Assembly (NCBI GenBank): GCA_963556195.1
Contig: CAUVYP010000583.1
Coordinates: forward strand, 744,001 to 808,000
Source of the DNA: Sepiola atlantica
Lineage: Eukaryota; Mollusca; Cephalopoda; Sepiida; Sepiolidae
Direction: 5' to 3'
DNA: 64,000 bases
Below the pieces are notes generated by a model, which worked only from the letters and a program-made list of their open reading frames with translations, searched no databases and was not told the origin of the DNA. Within the stretch, counting starts at the first letter, position 1. Every line of letters starts with the position of its first letter. This document shows positions 1-13,650 of the stretch, one piece after another. Position numbers and translations under genes: made by a program.

Positions 1-49
1 ATATGTTTTGTTGTTAAATGTTAACAATCATCACCTTGAATTGTTGATT
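1..49 (+). repeat. Reference monomer (49 bp, C-type)
   Basis: This unit serves as the reference for monomer coordinates. Its composition is A14 T23 G7 C5 (24.5% GC), with strong T over A excess on this strand. Position 32 is C here (CATCACC) and T in the other main class (CATTACC). Units followed by an extra T in the linker (GATTTATATG rather than GATTATATG) are 50 bp. GTTAAC at 20-25, an HpaI recognition sequence, occurs in most units. The choice of position 1 as unit start is arbitrary, set by the window edge. Confidence 0.95.
11..27. repeat. 17-bp dyad (inverted repeat) in every monomer
   Basis: TTGTTAA, spacer ATG, then TTAACAA is a perfect 7-bp inverted repeat with a 3-nt loop. The same arm can pair differently: AACAAT at monomer 23-28 is complementary to ATTGTT at 40-45 (11-nt loop). 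Each unit therefore offers two mutually exclusive hairpins. The dyad recurs about every 49 bp across the window except in variant units. Whether it binds a protein or forms a cruciform cannot be told from sequence. Confidence 0.85.
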
Positions 50-3000
50 ATATGTTTTGTTGTTAAATGTTAACAATCATTACCTTGAATTGTTTATTTA
101 TATGTTTTGTTGTTAAATGTTAACAATCATCACCTTGAATTGTTGATTATATGTTTTGTTGTTAAATGTTAACAATCATTACCTTGAATTGTTGATTATA
201 TGTTTTGTTGTTAAATTTTAACAATCATTACCTTTAATTGTTGATTATATGTTTTGTTGTTAAATGGTAACAATCATCACCTTGAATTGTTGATAATATG
301 TTTTGTTGTTAAATGTTAACAATCATTACCTTGAATTGTTGATTATATGTTTTGTTGTTAAATGTTAACAATCATTACCTTGAATTGTTGATTATATGTT
401 TTGTTGTTAAATGTTAACAATCATTACCTTGAATTGTTTATTTATATGTTTTGTTGTTAAATGTTAACAATCATTACCTTGAATTGTTGATTATACGTTT
501 TGTTGTTAAATGTTAACAATCATCACCTTGAATTGTTGATTTATATGTTTTGTTGTTAAATGTTAACAATCATCACCTTGAATTGTTGATTTATATGTTT
601 TGTTGTTAAATGTTAACAATCATCACCTTGAATTGTTGATTTATATGTTTTGTTGTTAAATGTTAACAATCATCACCTTGAATTGTTGATTATATGTTTT
701 GTTGTTAAATGTTAACAATCATTACCTTGAATTGTTGATTATATGTTTTGTTGTTCAATGTTAACAATCATTACCTTGAATTGTTGATTTATATGTTTTG
801 TTGTTTAATGTTAACAATCATCACCTTGAATTGTTGATTATATGTTTTGTTGTTAAATGTTAACAATCATCACCTTGAATTGTTGATTATATGTTTTGTT
901 GTTAAATGTTAACAATCATCACCTTGAATTGTTGATTATATGTTTTGTTGTTAAATGTTTACAATCATCACCTTGAATTGTTGATTATTTGTTTTGTTGT
1001 TAAATGTTAACAATCATTACCTTAAATTGTTGATTATTTGTTTTGTTGTTAAATGTTAACAATCATTACCTTGAATTGTTGATTATATGTTTTGTTGTTA
1101 AATGTTAACAATCATCACCTTTAATTGTTGATAATATGTTTTGTTGTTAAATGTTTACAATCATCACCTTGAATTGTTGATTATATGTTTTGTTGTTAAA
1201 TGTTAACAATCATTACCTTGAAATGTTTATTTATATGTTTTGTTGTTAAATGTTTACAATCATTACCTTGAATTGTCGATTATACGTTTTGTTGTTAAAT
1301 GTTAACAATCATCACCTTGAATTGTTGATTTATATGTTTTGTTGTTAAATGTTAACAATCATTACCTTGAATTGTTGATTTATATGTTTTGTTGTTAAAT
1401 GTTAACAATCATCACCTTGAATTGTTGATTTATATGTTTTGTTGTTAAATGTTAACAATCATCACCTTGAATTGTTGATTATATGTTTTGTTGTTAAATG
1501 TTAACAATCATCACCTTGAATTATTGATTATATGTTTTGTTGTTAAATGTAAACAATCATCACCTTGAATTGTTGATTATATGTTTTGTTGTTAAATGTT
1601 TACAATCATCACCTTGAATTGTTGATTATTTGTTTTGTTGTTAAATGTTAACAATCATTACCTTGAATTGTTGATTATATGTTTTGTTGTTAAATGTTAA
1701 CAATCATTACCTTGAATTGTTGATTATATGTTTTGTTGTTAAATGTTAACAATCATCACCTTGAATTGTTGATTATATGTTTTGTTGTTAAATGTTAACA
1801 ATCATCACCTTGAATTGTTGATTATATGTTTTGTTGTTAAATGTTAACAATCATCACCTTGAATTGTTGATTTATATGTTTTGTTGTTAAATGTTAACAA
1901 TCATCACCTCAAATTGTTAATTATATGTTTTGTTGTAAAATGTTAACAATCATCACCTTGAATTGTTGATTATAATTTTTGTTGTTAAATGTTAACAATC
2001 ATTACCTGAATTGTTGATTATATGTTTTGTTGTTAAATGTTAACAATCATTACCTTTAATTGTTGATTATATGTTTTGTTGTTAAATGTTAACAATCATC
2101 ACCTTGAATTGTTGATTTATATGTTTTGTTGTTAAATGTTAACAATCATTACCTTGAATTGTTGATTATATGTTTTGTTGTTAAATGTTAACAATCATTA
2201 CCTTGAATTGTTGATTATATGTTTTGTTGTTAAATGTCAACAATCATTACCTTGAATTGTTTATTTATATGTTTTGTTGTTAAATGTTAACAATCATCAC
2301 CTTGAATTGTTGATTATATGTTTTGTTGTTAAATGTTAACAATAATCACCTTGAATTGTTGATTATATGTTTTGTTGTTAAATGTTAACAATCATCACCT
2401 TGAATTGTTGATTATATGTTTTGTTGTTAAATGTAAACAATCATTACCTTGAATTGTTGATTTATATGTTTTGTTGTTAAATGTTAACAATCATCACCTT
2501 GAATTGTTGATTATATGTTTTGTTGTTAAATGTTAACAATCATCACCTTGAATTGTTGATTATATGTTTTGTTGTTAAATGTTAACAATCATTACCTTTA
2601 ATTGTTGATTTATATGTTTTGTTGTTAAATGTTAACAATCATCACCTTGAATTGTTGATTATATGTTTTGTTGTTCAATGTTAACAATCATTACCTTGAA
2701 TTGTTGATTATATGTTTTGTTGTTAAATGTTAACAATCATTACCTTAAATTGTTGAGTTATATGTTTTGTTGTTAAATGATAACAATCATCACCTTGAAT
2801 TGTTGATTTCTTTGTTTTGTTGTTAAATGTTAACAATCATCACCTTGAATTGTTGATTATATGTTTTGTTGTTAAATGTTAACAATCATTACCTTGAATT
2901 GTTTATTTATATGTTTTGTTGTTAAATGTTAACAATCATCACCTTGAATTGTTGATTATATGTTTTGTTGTTAAATGTTAACAATCATTACCTTTAATTG

Positions 3001-5012
3001 TTGATTATATGTTTTGTTGTTAAATGTTAACAATCATCACCTTGAATTGTTGATTATATGTTTTGTTGTTAAATGTTAACAATCATTACTTTGAATTGTT
3101 GATTATATGTTTTGTTGTTAAATGTTAACAATCATTACCTTGAATTGTTGATTATATGTTTTGTTGTTAAATGTTAACAATCATTACCTTGAATTGTTGA
3201 TTTATATGTTTTGTTGTTAAATATTAACAATCATTACCTTGAATTGTTGATTTTACTTTTGTTGTTAAATGTTAACAATCATCACCTTGAATTGTTGATT
3301 TATATGTTTTGTTGTTAAATGTTAACAATCATTACCTTGAATTGTTGATATATATGTTTTGTTGTTAAATGTTAACAATCATCACCTTAAATTGTTGATT
3401 GATATGTTTTGTTGTTAAATGTTAACAATCGTCACCTTGAATTGTTGATTATATGTTTTGTTGTTAAATGTTAACAATCATCACCTTGAATTGTTGATTA
3501 TATGTTTTGTTGTTAAATGTTAACAATCATTACCTTGAATTGTTGATTATATGTTTTGTTGTTCAATGTTAACAATCATTACCTTGAATTGTTGATTTAT
3601 ATGTTTTGTTGTTTAATGTTAACAATCATCACCTTGAATTGTTGATTATATGTTTTGTTGTTAAATGTTAACAATCATCACCTTGAATTGTTGATTATAT
3701 GTTTTGTTGTTAAATGTTAACAATCATCACCTTGAATTGTTGATTATATGTTTTGTTGTTAAATGTTTACAATCATCACCTTGAATTGTTGATTATTTGT
3801 TTTGTTGTTAAATGTTAACAATCATTACCTTGAATTGTTGATTATTTGTTTTGTTGTTAAATGTTAACAATCATTACCTTGAATTGTTGATTATATGTTT
3901 TGTTGTTAAATGTTAACAATCATCACCTTGAATTGTTGATTATATGTTTTGTTGTTAAATGTTAACAATCATCACCTTGAATTGTTGATTATATGTTTTG
4001 TTGTTAAATGTTAACAATCATTACCTTGAATTGTTGATTTATATGTTTTGTTGTTAAATGTTAACAATCATCACCTTGAATTGTTGATTATATGTTTTGT
4101 TGTTAAATGTTTACAATCATCACCTTGAATTGTTGATGATATGATTTGTTGTTAAATGTTAACAATCATTACCTTGAATTGTTGATTATATGTTTTGTTG
4201 TTAAATGTTAACAATCATCACCTTGAATTGTTGATTTCTTTGTTTTGTTGTTAAATGTTAACAATCATCACCTTGAATTGTTGATTATATATTTTGTTGT
4301 TAAATGTTAACAATCATTACCTTGAATTGTTTATTTATATTTTTGTTGTTAAATGTTAACAATCATCACCTTGAATTGTTGAGTATATGTTTTGTTGTTA
4401 AATGTTAACAATCATTACCTTGAATTGTTGATTATATGTTTTGTTGTTAAATTTTAACAATCATTACCTTTAATTGTTGATTATATGTTTTGTTGTTAAA
4501 TGTTAACAATCATCACCTTGAATTGTTGATTATATGTTTTGTTGTTAAATGTTAACAATCATTACCTTGAATTGTTGATTATATGTTTTGTTGTTAAATG
4601 TTAACAATCATTACTTTGAATTGTTGATTATATGTTTTGTTGTTAAATGTTAACAATCATTACCTTGAATTGTTTATTTATATGTTTTCTTGTTAAATGT
4701 GAACAATCATTACCTTGAATTGTTGATTATACGTTTTGTTGTTAAATGTTAACAATCATCACCTTGAATTTTTGATTTATATGTTTTGTTGTTAAATGTT
4801 AACAATCATTACCTTGAATTGTTGATTTATATGTTTTGTTGTTAAATGTTAACAATCATCACCTTGAATTGTTGATTTATATGTTTTGTTGTTAAATGTT
4901 AACAATCATCACCTTGAATTGTTGATTATATGTTTTGTTGTTAAATGTTAACAATCATCACCTTGAATTGTTGATTTCTTTGTTTTGTTGTTAAATGTTA
5001 ACAATCATCACC

Positions 5013-5436
5013 TTGAATTGTTGATTATATGTTTTGTTGTTAAATGTTAACAATCATTACCTTGAATTGTTGATTATATGTTTTGTTGTTAAATGTTAAC
5101 AATCATTACCTTGAATTGTTGATTTATATGTTTTGTTGTTAAATATTAACAATCATTACCTTGAATTGCTGATTTTACTTTTGTTGTTAAATGTTAACAA
5201 TCATCACCTTGAATTGTTGATTTATATGTTTTGTTGTTAAATGTTAACAATCATTACCTTGAATTGTTGATTTATATGTTTTGTTGTTAAATGTTAACAA
5301 TCATCACCTTAAATTGTTGATTGATATGTTTTGTTGTTAAATGTTAACAATCGTCACCTTGAATTGTAGATTATATGTTTTGTTGTTAAATGTTAACAAT
5401 CATCACCTTGAATTGTTGATTATATGTTTTGTTGTT
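5013..5436 (+). repeat. 642-bp-offset local duplication, copy 1
   Basis: This roughly 420-bp stretch matches 5,655-6,078 at offset 642 (13 monomers). Shared markers are the short GATTTTACTTTTG unit (5171/5813) and GAATTGTAGATT (5361/6003). The copies differ at several points: AAATATTAAC versus AAATGTTAAC, GAATTGCTGATT versus GAATTGTTGATT, and CGTCACC versus CATCACC. They are therefore older than the 9.9-kb duplication, or have been partly overwritten. The first part overlaps the end of block I copy 1. This stretch also matches about 3.1-3.44 kb at offset 1,922. Confidence 0.75.
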
Positions 5437-5654
5437 CAATGTTAACAATCATTACCTTGAATTGTTGATTATATGTTTTGTTGTTAAATGTTAACAATCA
5501 TTACCTTAAATTGTTGATTTATATGTTTTGTTGTTAAATGTTAACAATCATCACCTTGAATTGTTGATTTCTTTGTTTTGTTGTTAAATGTTAACAATCA
5601 TCACCTTGAATTGTTGATTATATGTTTTGTTGTTAAATGTTAACAATCATTACT

Positions 5655-6078
5655 TTGAATTGTTGATTATATGTTTTGTTGTTAAATGTTAACAATCATT
5701 ACCTTGAATGGTTGATTATATGTTTTGTTGTTAAATGTTAACAATCATTACCTTGAATTGTTGATTTATATGTTTTGTTGTTAAATGTTAACAATCATTA
5801 CCTTGAATTGTTGATTTTACTTTTGTTGTTAAATGTTAACAATCATCACCTTGAATTGTTGATTTATATGTTTTGTTGTTAAATGTTAACAATCATTACC
5901 TTGAATTGTTGATTTATATGTTTTGTTGTTAAATGTTAACAATCATCACCTTAAATTGTTGATTGATATGTTTTGTTGTTAAATGTTAACAATCATCACC
6001 TTGAATTGTAGATTATATGTTTTGTTGTTAAATGTTAACAATCATCACCTTGAATTGTTGATTATATGTTTTGTTGTT
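5655..6078 (+). repeat. 642-bp-offset local duplication, copy 2
   Basis: This is the partner of 5,013-5,436. It carries a GAATGGTTGATT unit near 5,705 not seen in the partner and lacks the CGTCACC and AAATATTAAC variants. After about 6,078 the two copies diverge at GTTCAATG versus GTTAAATG. Confidence 0.75.
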
Positions 6079-9000
6079 AAATGTTAACAATCATCACCTT
6101 GAATTGTTGATTATATGTTTTGTTGTTAAATGTTAACAATCATTACCTTGAATTGTTGATTTATATGTTTTGTTGTTAAATGTTAACAATCATCACCTTG
6201 AATTGTTGATTATATGTTTTGTTGTTAAATGTTTACAATCATCACCTTGAATTGTTGATGATATGATTTGTTGTTAAATGTTAACAATCATTACCTTGAA
6301 TTGTTGATTATATGTTTTGTTGTTAAATGTTAACAATCATCACCTTGAATTGTTGATTTCTTTGTTTTGTTGTTAAATGTTAACAATCATCACCTTGAAT
6401 TGTTGATCATATATTTTGTTGTTAAATGTTAACAATCATTACCTTGAATTGTTTATTTATATTTTTTGTTGTTAAATGTTAACAATCATTACTTTGAATT
6501 GTTGATTATATGTTTTGTTGTTAAATGTTAACAATCATCACCTTGAATTGTTGATTATATGTTTTGTTGTTAAATGTTAACAATCATCACCTTGAATTGT
6601 TGATTATATGTTTTGTTGTTAAATGTTAACAATCATTTCCTTGAATTGTTGATTATATGTTTTGTTGTTCAATGTTAACAATCATTACCTTGAATTGTTG
6701 ATTTATATGTTTTGTTGTTTAATGTTAACAATCATTACTTTGAATTGTTGATTATATGTTTTGTTGTTAAATGTTAACAATCATTACCTTGAATTGTTTA
6801 TTTATATGTTTTGTTGTTTAATGTTTACAATCATCACCTTGAATTGTTGATTATATGTTTTGTTGTTAAATGTTAACAATCATCACCTTGAATTGTTGAT
6901 TATATGTTTTGTTGTTAAATGTTTACAATCATCACCTTGAATTGTTGATTATTTGTTTTGTTGTTAAATGTTAACAATCATTACCTTGAATTGTTGATTA
7001 TTTGTTTTGTTGTTAAATGTTAACAATCATTACCTTGAATTGTTGATTATATGTTTTGTTGTTAAATGTTAACAATCATCACCTTGAATTGTTGATTATA
7101 TGTTTTGTTGTTAAATGTTAACAATCATCACCTTGAATTGTTGATTATATGTTTTGTTGTTAAATGTTAACAATCATTACCTTGAATTGTTGATTTATAT
7201 GTTTTGTTGTTAAATGTTAACAATCATCACCTTGAATTGTTGATTATATGTTTTGTTGTTAAATGTTTACAATCATCACCTTGAATTGTTGATGATATGA
7301 TTTGTTGTTAAATGTTAACAATCATTACCTTGAATTGTTGATTATATGTTTTGTTGTTAAATGTTAACAATCATCACCTTGAATTGTTGATTTCTTTGTT
7401 TTGTTGTTAAATGTTAACAATCATCACCTTGAATTGTTGATTATATGTTTTGTTGTTAAATGTTAACAATCATTACCTGTAATTGTTTATTTATATTTTT
7501 TGTTGTTAAATGTTAACAATCATCACCTTGAATTGTTGATTATATGTTTTGTTGTTAAATGTTAACAATCATTTCCTTGAATTGTTGATTATATGTTTTG
7601 TTGTTAAATTTTAACAATCATTACCTTTAATTGTTGATTATATGTTTTGTTGTTAAATGTTAACAATCATCACCTTGAATTGTTGATTATATGTTTTGTT
7701 GTTAAATGTTAACAATCATTACCTTGAATTGTTGATTATATGTTTTGTTGTTAAATGTTAACAATCATTACTTTGAATTGTTGATTATATGTTTTGTTGT
7801 TAAATGTTAACAATCATTACCTTGAATTGTTTATTTATATGTTTTCTTGTTAAATGTTAACAATCATTACCTTGAATTGTTGATTATACGTTTTGTTGTT
7901 AAATGTTAACAATCATCACCTTGAATTGTTGATTTATATGTTTTGTTGTTAAATGTTAACAATCATTACCTTGAATTGTTGATTTATATGTTTTGTTGTT
8001 AAATGTTAACAATCATCACCTTGAATTGTTGATTTATATGTTTTGTTGTAAAATGTTAACAATCATCACCTTGAATTGTTGATTATATGTTTTGTTGTTA
8101 AATGTTAACAATCATCACCTTGAATTGTTGATTATATGTTTTGTTGTTAAATGTTAACAATCATTTCCTTGAATTGTTGATTATATGTTTTGTTGTTCAA
8201 TGTTAACAATCATTACCTTGAATTGTTGATTTATATGTTTTGTTGTTTAATGTTAACAATCATCACCTTGAATTGTTGATTATATGTTTTGTTGTTAAAT
8301 GTTAACAATCATCACCTTGAATTGTTGATTATATGTTTTGTTGTTAAATGTTAACAATCATCACCTTGAATTGTTGATTATATGTTTTGTTGTTAAATGT
8401 TTACAATCATCACCTTGAATTGTTGATTATTTGTTTTGTTGTTAAATGTTAACAATCATTACCTTGAATTGTTGATTATTTGTTTTGTTGTTAAATGTTA
8501 ACAATCATCACCTTGAATTGTTGATTATATGTTTTGTTGTTAAATGTTAACAATCATCACCTTTTATTGTTTATTATATGTTTTGTTGTTAAATGTTTAC
8601 AATCATCACCTTGAATTGTTGATTTATATGTTTTGTTGTTAAATGTTAACAATCATCACCTTGAATTGTTGATTATATGTTTTGTTGTTAAATGTTTACA
8701 ATCATCACCTTGAATTGTTGATGATATGATTTGTTGTTAAATGTTAACAATCATTACCTTGAATTGTTGATTATATGTTTTGTTGTTAAATGTTAACAAT
8801 CGTTACCTTGAATTGTTGATTTATATGTTTTGTTGTTAAATGTTAACAATCATCACCTTGAATTGTTGATTATATGTTTTGTTGTTAAATGTTAACAATC
8901 ATCACCTTGAATTGTTGATGATATGATTTGTTGTTAAATGTTAACAATCATTACCTTGAATTGTTGATTATATGTTTTGTTGTTAAATGTTAACAATCAT

Positions 9001-12000
9001 TACCTTTAATTGTTGATTATGTGTTTTGTTGTTAAATGTTAACAATCATCACCTTGAATTGGTGATTATAGGTTTTGTTGTTAAATGTTAACAATCATCA
9101 CCTTGAATTGTTGATTATATGTTTTGTTGTTAAATGTTAACAATCATTACCTTGAATTGTTGATTATATGTTTTGTTGTTAAATGTTAACAATCATTACC
9201 TTTAATTGTTGATTATATGTTTTGTTGTTAAATGTTAACAATCATCACCTTGAATTGTTGATTTATATGTTTTGTTGTTAAATGTTAACAATCATTACCT
9301 TGAATTGTTGATTGTATGTTTTGTTGTTAAATGTTAACAATCATTACCTTGAATTGTTGATTATATGTTTTGTTGTTAAATGTCAACAATCATTACCTTG
9401 AATTGTTTATTTATATGTTTTGTTGTTAAATGTTAACAATCATCACCTTGAATTGTTGATTATATGTTTTGTTGGTAAATGTTAACAATAATCACCTTGA
9501 ATTGTTGATTATATGTTTTGTTGTTAAATGTTAACAATCATCACCTTGAATTGTTGATTATATGTTTTGTTGTTAAATGTAAACAATCATTACCTTGAAT
9601 TGTTGATTTATATGTTTTGTTGTTAAATGTTAACAATCATCACCTTAAATTGTTGATTATATGTTTTGTTGTTAAATGTTAACAATCATCACCTTGAATT
9701 GTTGATTATATGTTTTGTTGTTAAATGTTAACAATCATTACCTTGAATTGTTTATTTATATGTTTTGTTGTTAAATGTTAACAATCATCACCTTGAATTG
9801 TTGATTATATGTTTTCTTGTAAAATGTTAACAATCATTACCTTGAATTGTTGATTATATGTTTTGTTGTTAAATTTTAACAATCATTACCTTTAATTGTT
9901 GATTATATGTTTTGTTGTTAAATGTTAACAATCATCACCTTGAATTGTTGATTATATGTTTTGTTGTTAAATGTTAACAATCATTACCTTGAATTGTTGA
10001 TTATATGTTTTGTTGTTAAATGTTAACAATCATTACCTTGAATTGTTGATTATATGTTTTGTTGTTAAATGTTAACAATCATTACCTTGAATTGTTTATT
10101 TATATGTTTTGTTGTTAAATGTTAACAATCATTACCTTGAATTGTTGATTATACGTTTTGTTGTTAAATGTTAACAATCATCACCTTGAATTGTTGATTT
10201 ATATGTTTTGTTGTTAAATGTTAACAATCATCACCTTGAATTGTTGATTTATATGTTTTGTTGTTAAATGTTAACAATCATCACCTTGAATTGTTGATTT
10301 ATATGTTTTGTTGTTAAATGTTAACAATCATCACCTTGAATTGTTGATTATATGTTTTGTTGTTAAATGTTAACAATCATCACCTTGAATTGTTGATTAT
10401 ATGTTTTGTTGTTAAATGTTAACAATCATTACCTTGAATTGTTGATTATATGTTTTGTTGTTCAATGTTAACAATCATTACCTTGAATTGTTGATTTATA
10501 TGTTTTGTTGTTTAATGTTAACAATCATCACCTTGAATTGTTGATTATATGTTTTGTTGTTAAATGTTAACAATCATCACCTTGAATTGTTGATTATATG
10601 TTTTGTTGTTAAATGTTAACAATCATCACCTTGAATTGTTGATTATATGTTTTGTTGTTAAATGTTTACAATCATCACCTTGAATTGTTGATTATATGTT
10701 TTGTTGTTAAATGTTAACAATCATCACCTTGAATTGTTGATTATATGTTTTGTTGTTAAATGTTAACAATCATCACCTTGAATTGTTGATTATATGTTTT
10801 GTTGTTAAATGTTTACAATCATCACCTTGAATTGTTGATTATTTGTTTTGTTGTTAAATGTTAACAATCATTACCTTGAATTGTTGATTATTTGTTTTGT
10901 TGTTAAATGTTAACAATCATTACCTTGAATTGTTGATTATATGTTTTGTTGTTAAATGTTAACAATCATCACCTTTAATTGTTGATTATATGTTTTGTTG
11001 TTAAATGTTTACAATCATCACCTTGAATTGTTGATTATATGTTTTGTTGTTAAATGTTTACAATCATCACCTTGAATTGTTGATTATATGTTTTGTTGTT
11101 AAATGTTAACAATCATTACCTTGAATTGTTGATTTATATGTTTTGTTGTTAAATGTTAACAATCATCACCTTGAATTGTTGATTATATGTTTTGTTGTTA
11201 AATGTTTACAATCATCATCTTGAATTGTTGATGATATGATTTGTTGTTAAATGTTAACAATCATTACCTTGAATTGTTGATTATATGTTTTGTTGTTAAA
11301 TGTTAACAATCATTACCTTGAATTGTTGATTTATATGTTTTGTTGTTAAATGTTAACAATCATCACCTTGAATTGTTGATTATATGTTTTGTTGTTAAAT
11401 GTTAACAATCATCACCTTGAATTGTTGATGATATGATTTGTTGTTAAATGTTAACAATCATTACCTTGAATTGTTGATTATATGTTTTGTTGTTAAATGT
11501 TAACAATCATTACCTTTAATTGTTGATTATATGTTTTGTTGTTAAATGTTAACAATCATCACCTTGAATTGGTGATTATATGTTTTGTTGTTAAATGTTA
11601 ACAATCATCACCTTGAATTGTTGATTATATGTTTTGTTGTTAAATGTTTACAATCATCACCTTGAATTGTTGAGTATTTGTTTTGTTGTTAAATGTTAAC
11701 AATCATTACCTTGAATTGTTGATTATTTGTTTTGTTGTTAAATGTTAACAATCATTACCTTGAATTGTTGATTATATGTTTTGTTGTTAAATGTTAACAA
11801 TCATCACCTTTAATTGTTGATTATATGTTTTGTTGTTAAATGTTTACAATCATCACCTTGAATTGTTGATTATATGTTTTGTCGTTAAATGTTAACAATC
11901 ATTACCTTGAATTGTTGATTATATGTTTTGTTGTTCAATGTTAACAATCATTACCTTGAATTGTTGATTTATATGTTTTGTTGTTTAATGTTAACAATCA

Positions 12001-12189
12001 TCACCTTGAATTGTTGATTATATGTTTTGTTGTTAAATGTTAACAATCATCACCTTGAATTGTTGATTATATGTTTTGTTGTTAAATGTTAACAATCATC
12101 ACCTTGAATTGTTGATTATATGTTTTGTTGTTAAATGTTTACAATCATCACCTTGAATTGTTGATTATTTGTTTTGTTGTTAAATGTTA

Positions 12190-13650
12190 ACAATCATTAC
12201 CTTGAATTGTTGATTATATGTTTTGTTGTTAAATGTTAACAATCATCACCTTTAATTGTTGATTATATGTTTTGTTGTTAAATGTTTACAATCATCACAT
12301 TGAATTGTTGATTATATGTTTTGTTGTTAAATGTTAACAATCATTACCTTGAATTGTTGATTTATATGTTTTGTTGTTAAATGTTACCAATCATCACCTT
12401 GAATTGTTGATTATATGTTTTGTTGTTAAATGTTTACAATCATCATCTTGAATTGTTGATGATATGATTTGTTGTTAAATGTTAACAATCATTACCTTGA
12501 ATTGTTGATTATATGTTTTGTTGTTAAATGTTAACAATCATTACCTTGAATTGTTGATTTATATGTTTTGTTGTTAAATGTTAACAATCATCACCTTGAA
12601 TTGTTGATTATATGTTTTGTTGTTAAATGTTAACAATCATCACCTTGAATTGTTGATGATATGATTTGTTGTTAAATGTTAACAATCATTACCTTGAATT
12701 GTTGATTATATGTTTTGTTGTTAAATGTTAACAATCATTACCTTTAATTGTTGATTATATGTTTTGTTGTTAAATGTTAACAATCATCACCTTGAATTGG
12801 TGATTATATGTTTTGTTGTTAAATGTTAACAATCATCACCTTGAATTGTTGATTATATGTATTGTTGTTAAATGTTTACAATCATCACCTTGAATTGTTG
12901 ATTATTTGTTTTGTTGTTAAATGTTAACAATCATTACCTTGAATTGTTGATTATTTGTTTTGTTGTTAAATGTTAACAATCATTACCTTGAATTGTTGAT
13001 TATATGTTTTGTTGTTAAATGTTAACAATCATCACCTTTAATTGTTGATTATATGTTTTGTTGTTAAATGTTTACAATCATCACCTTGAATTGTTGATTA
13101 TATGTTTTGTTGTTAAATGTTAACAATCATTACCTTGAATTGTTGATTTATATGTTTTGTTGTTAAATGTTAACAATCATCACCTTGAATTGTTGATTAT
13201 ATGTTTTGTTGTTAAATGTTTACAATCATCACCTTGAATTGTTGATGATATGATTTGTTGTTAAATGTTAACAATCATTACCTTGAATTGTTGATTATAT
13301 GTTTTGTTGTTAAATGTTAACAATCATTACCTTGAATTGTTGATTTATATGTTTTGTTGTTAAATGTTAACAATCATCACCTTGAATTGTTGATTATATG
13401 TTTTGTTGTTAAATGTTAACAATCATCACCTTGAATTGTTGATGATATGATTTGTTGTTAAATGTTAACAATCATTACCTTGAATTGTTGATTATATGTT
13501 TTGTTGTTAAATGTTAACAATCATTACCTTTAATTGTTGATTATATGTTTTGTTGTTAAATGTTAACAATCATCACCTTGAATTGGTGATTATATGTTTT
13601 GTTGTTAAATGTTAACAATCATGACCTTGAATTGTTGATTATATGTTTTG
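12190..13650 (+). repeat. 786-bp higher-order repeat (16 monomers), run A
   Basis: GGTGATT linkers at 12,799 and 13,585 are 786 bp apart, as are GATGATATG linkers at 12,458 and 13,244. The order of unit variants between them can be read as 16 monomers. Fourteen are 49 bp and two are 50 bp (those ending GATTTATATG), which sums to 786 exactly. The order includes a TGTTTAC unit with GATTATTTG, a second GATTATTTG, a CACCTTTAATT unit, two GATGATATGATTTG linkers, a TACCTTTAATT unit and the GGTGATT unit. A previous GGTGATT at 11,571 lies 1,228 bp upstream, which equals 786 plus nine monomers (442 bp). Confidence 0.85.

Larger units (their letters stand above)
1..5066 (+). repeat. Block I, copy 1 (5.07 kb)
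   Basis: This stretch recurs at an offset of exactly 13,985 bp. Rare markers match one to one: TGGTAAC at 265/14250, a TTAAATT linker at 1021/15006, GAAATGTTTATT at 1220/15205, TTGTCGATT at 1273/15258, GAATTATTGATT at 1518/15503, CACCTCAAATT at 1905/15890, AAATGATAAC near 2776/16761, GATATATATG near 3346/17331 and GAATTTTTGATT at 4766/18751. No mismatch was seen at the markers compared. Homology stops at about 5,067, where one copy has GATTATATG and the other TTATTTATATG. The left end lies outside the window. Confidence 0.9.

Noticed and set aside
11..27. Rho-independent terminator or operator from the dyad
   Set aside because: The stem is only 7 bp with five A-T pairs and one G-C-containing step, has no following T-run suited to a terminator, and recurs every unit. 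It is described only as a dyad.
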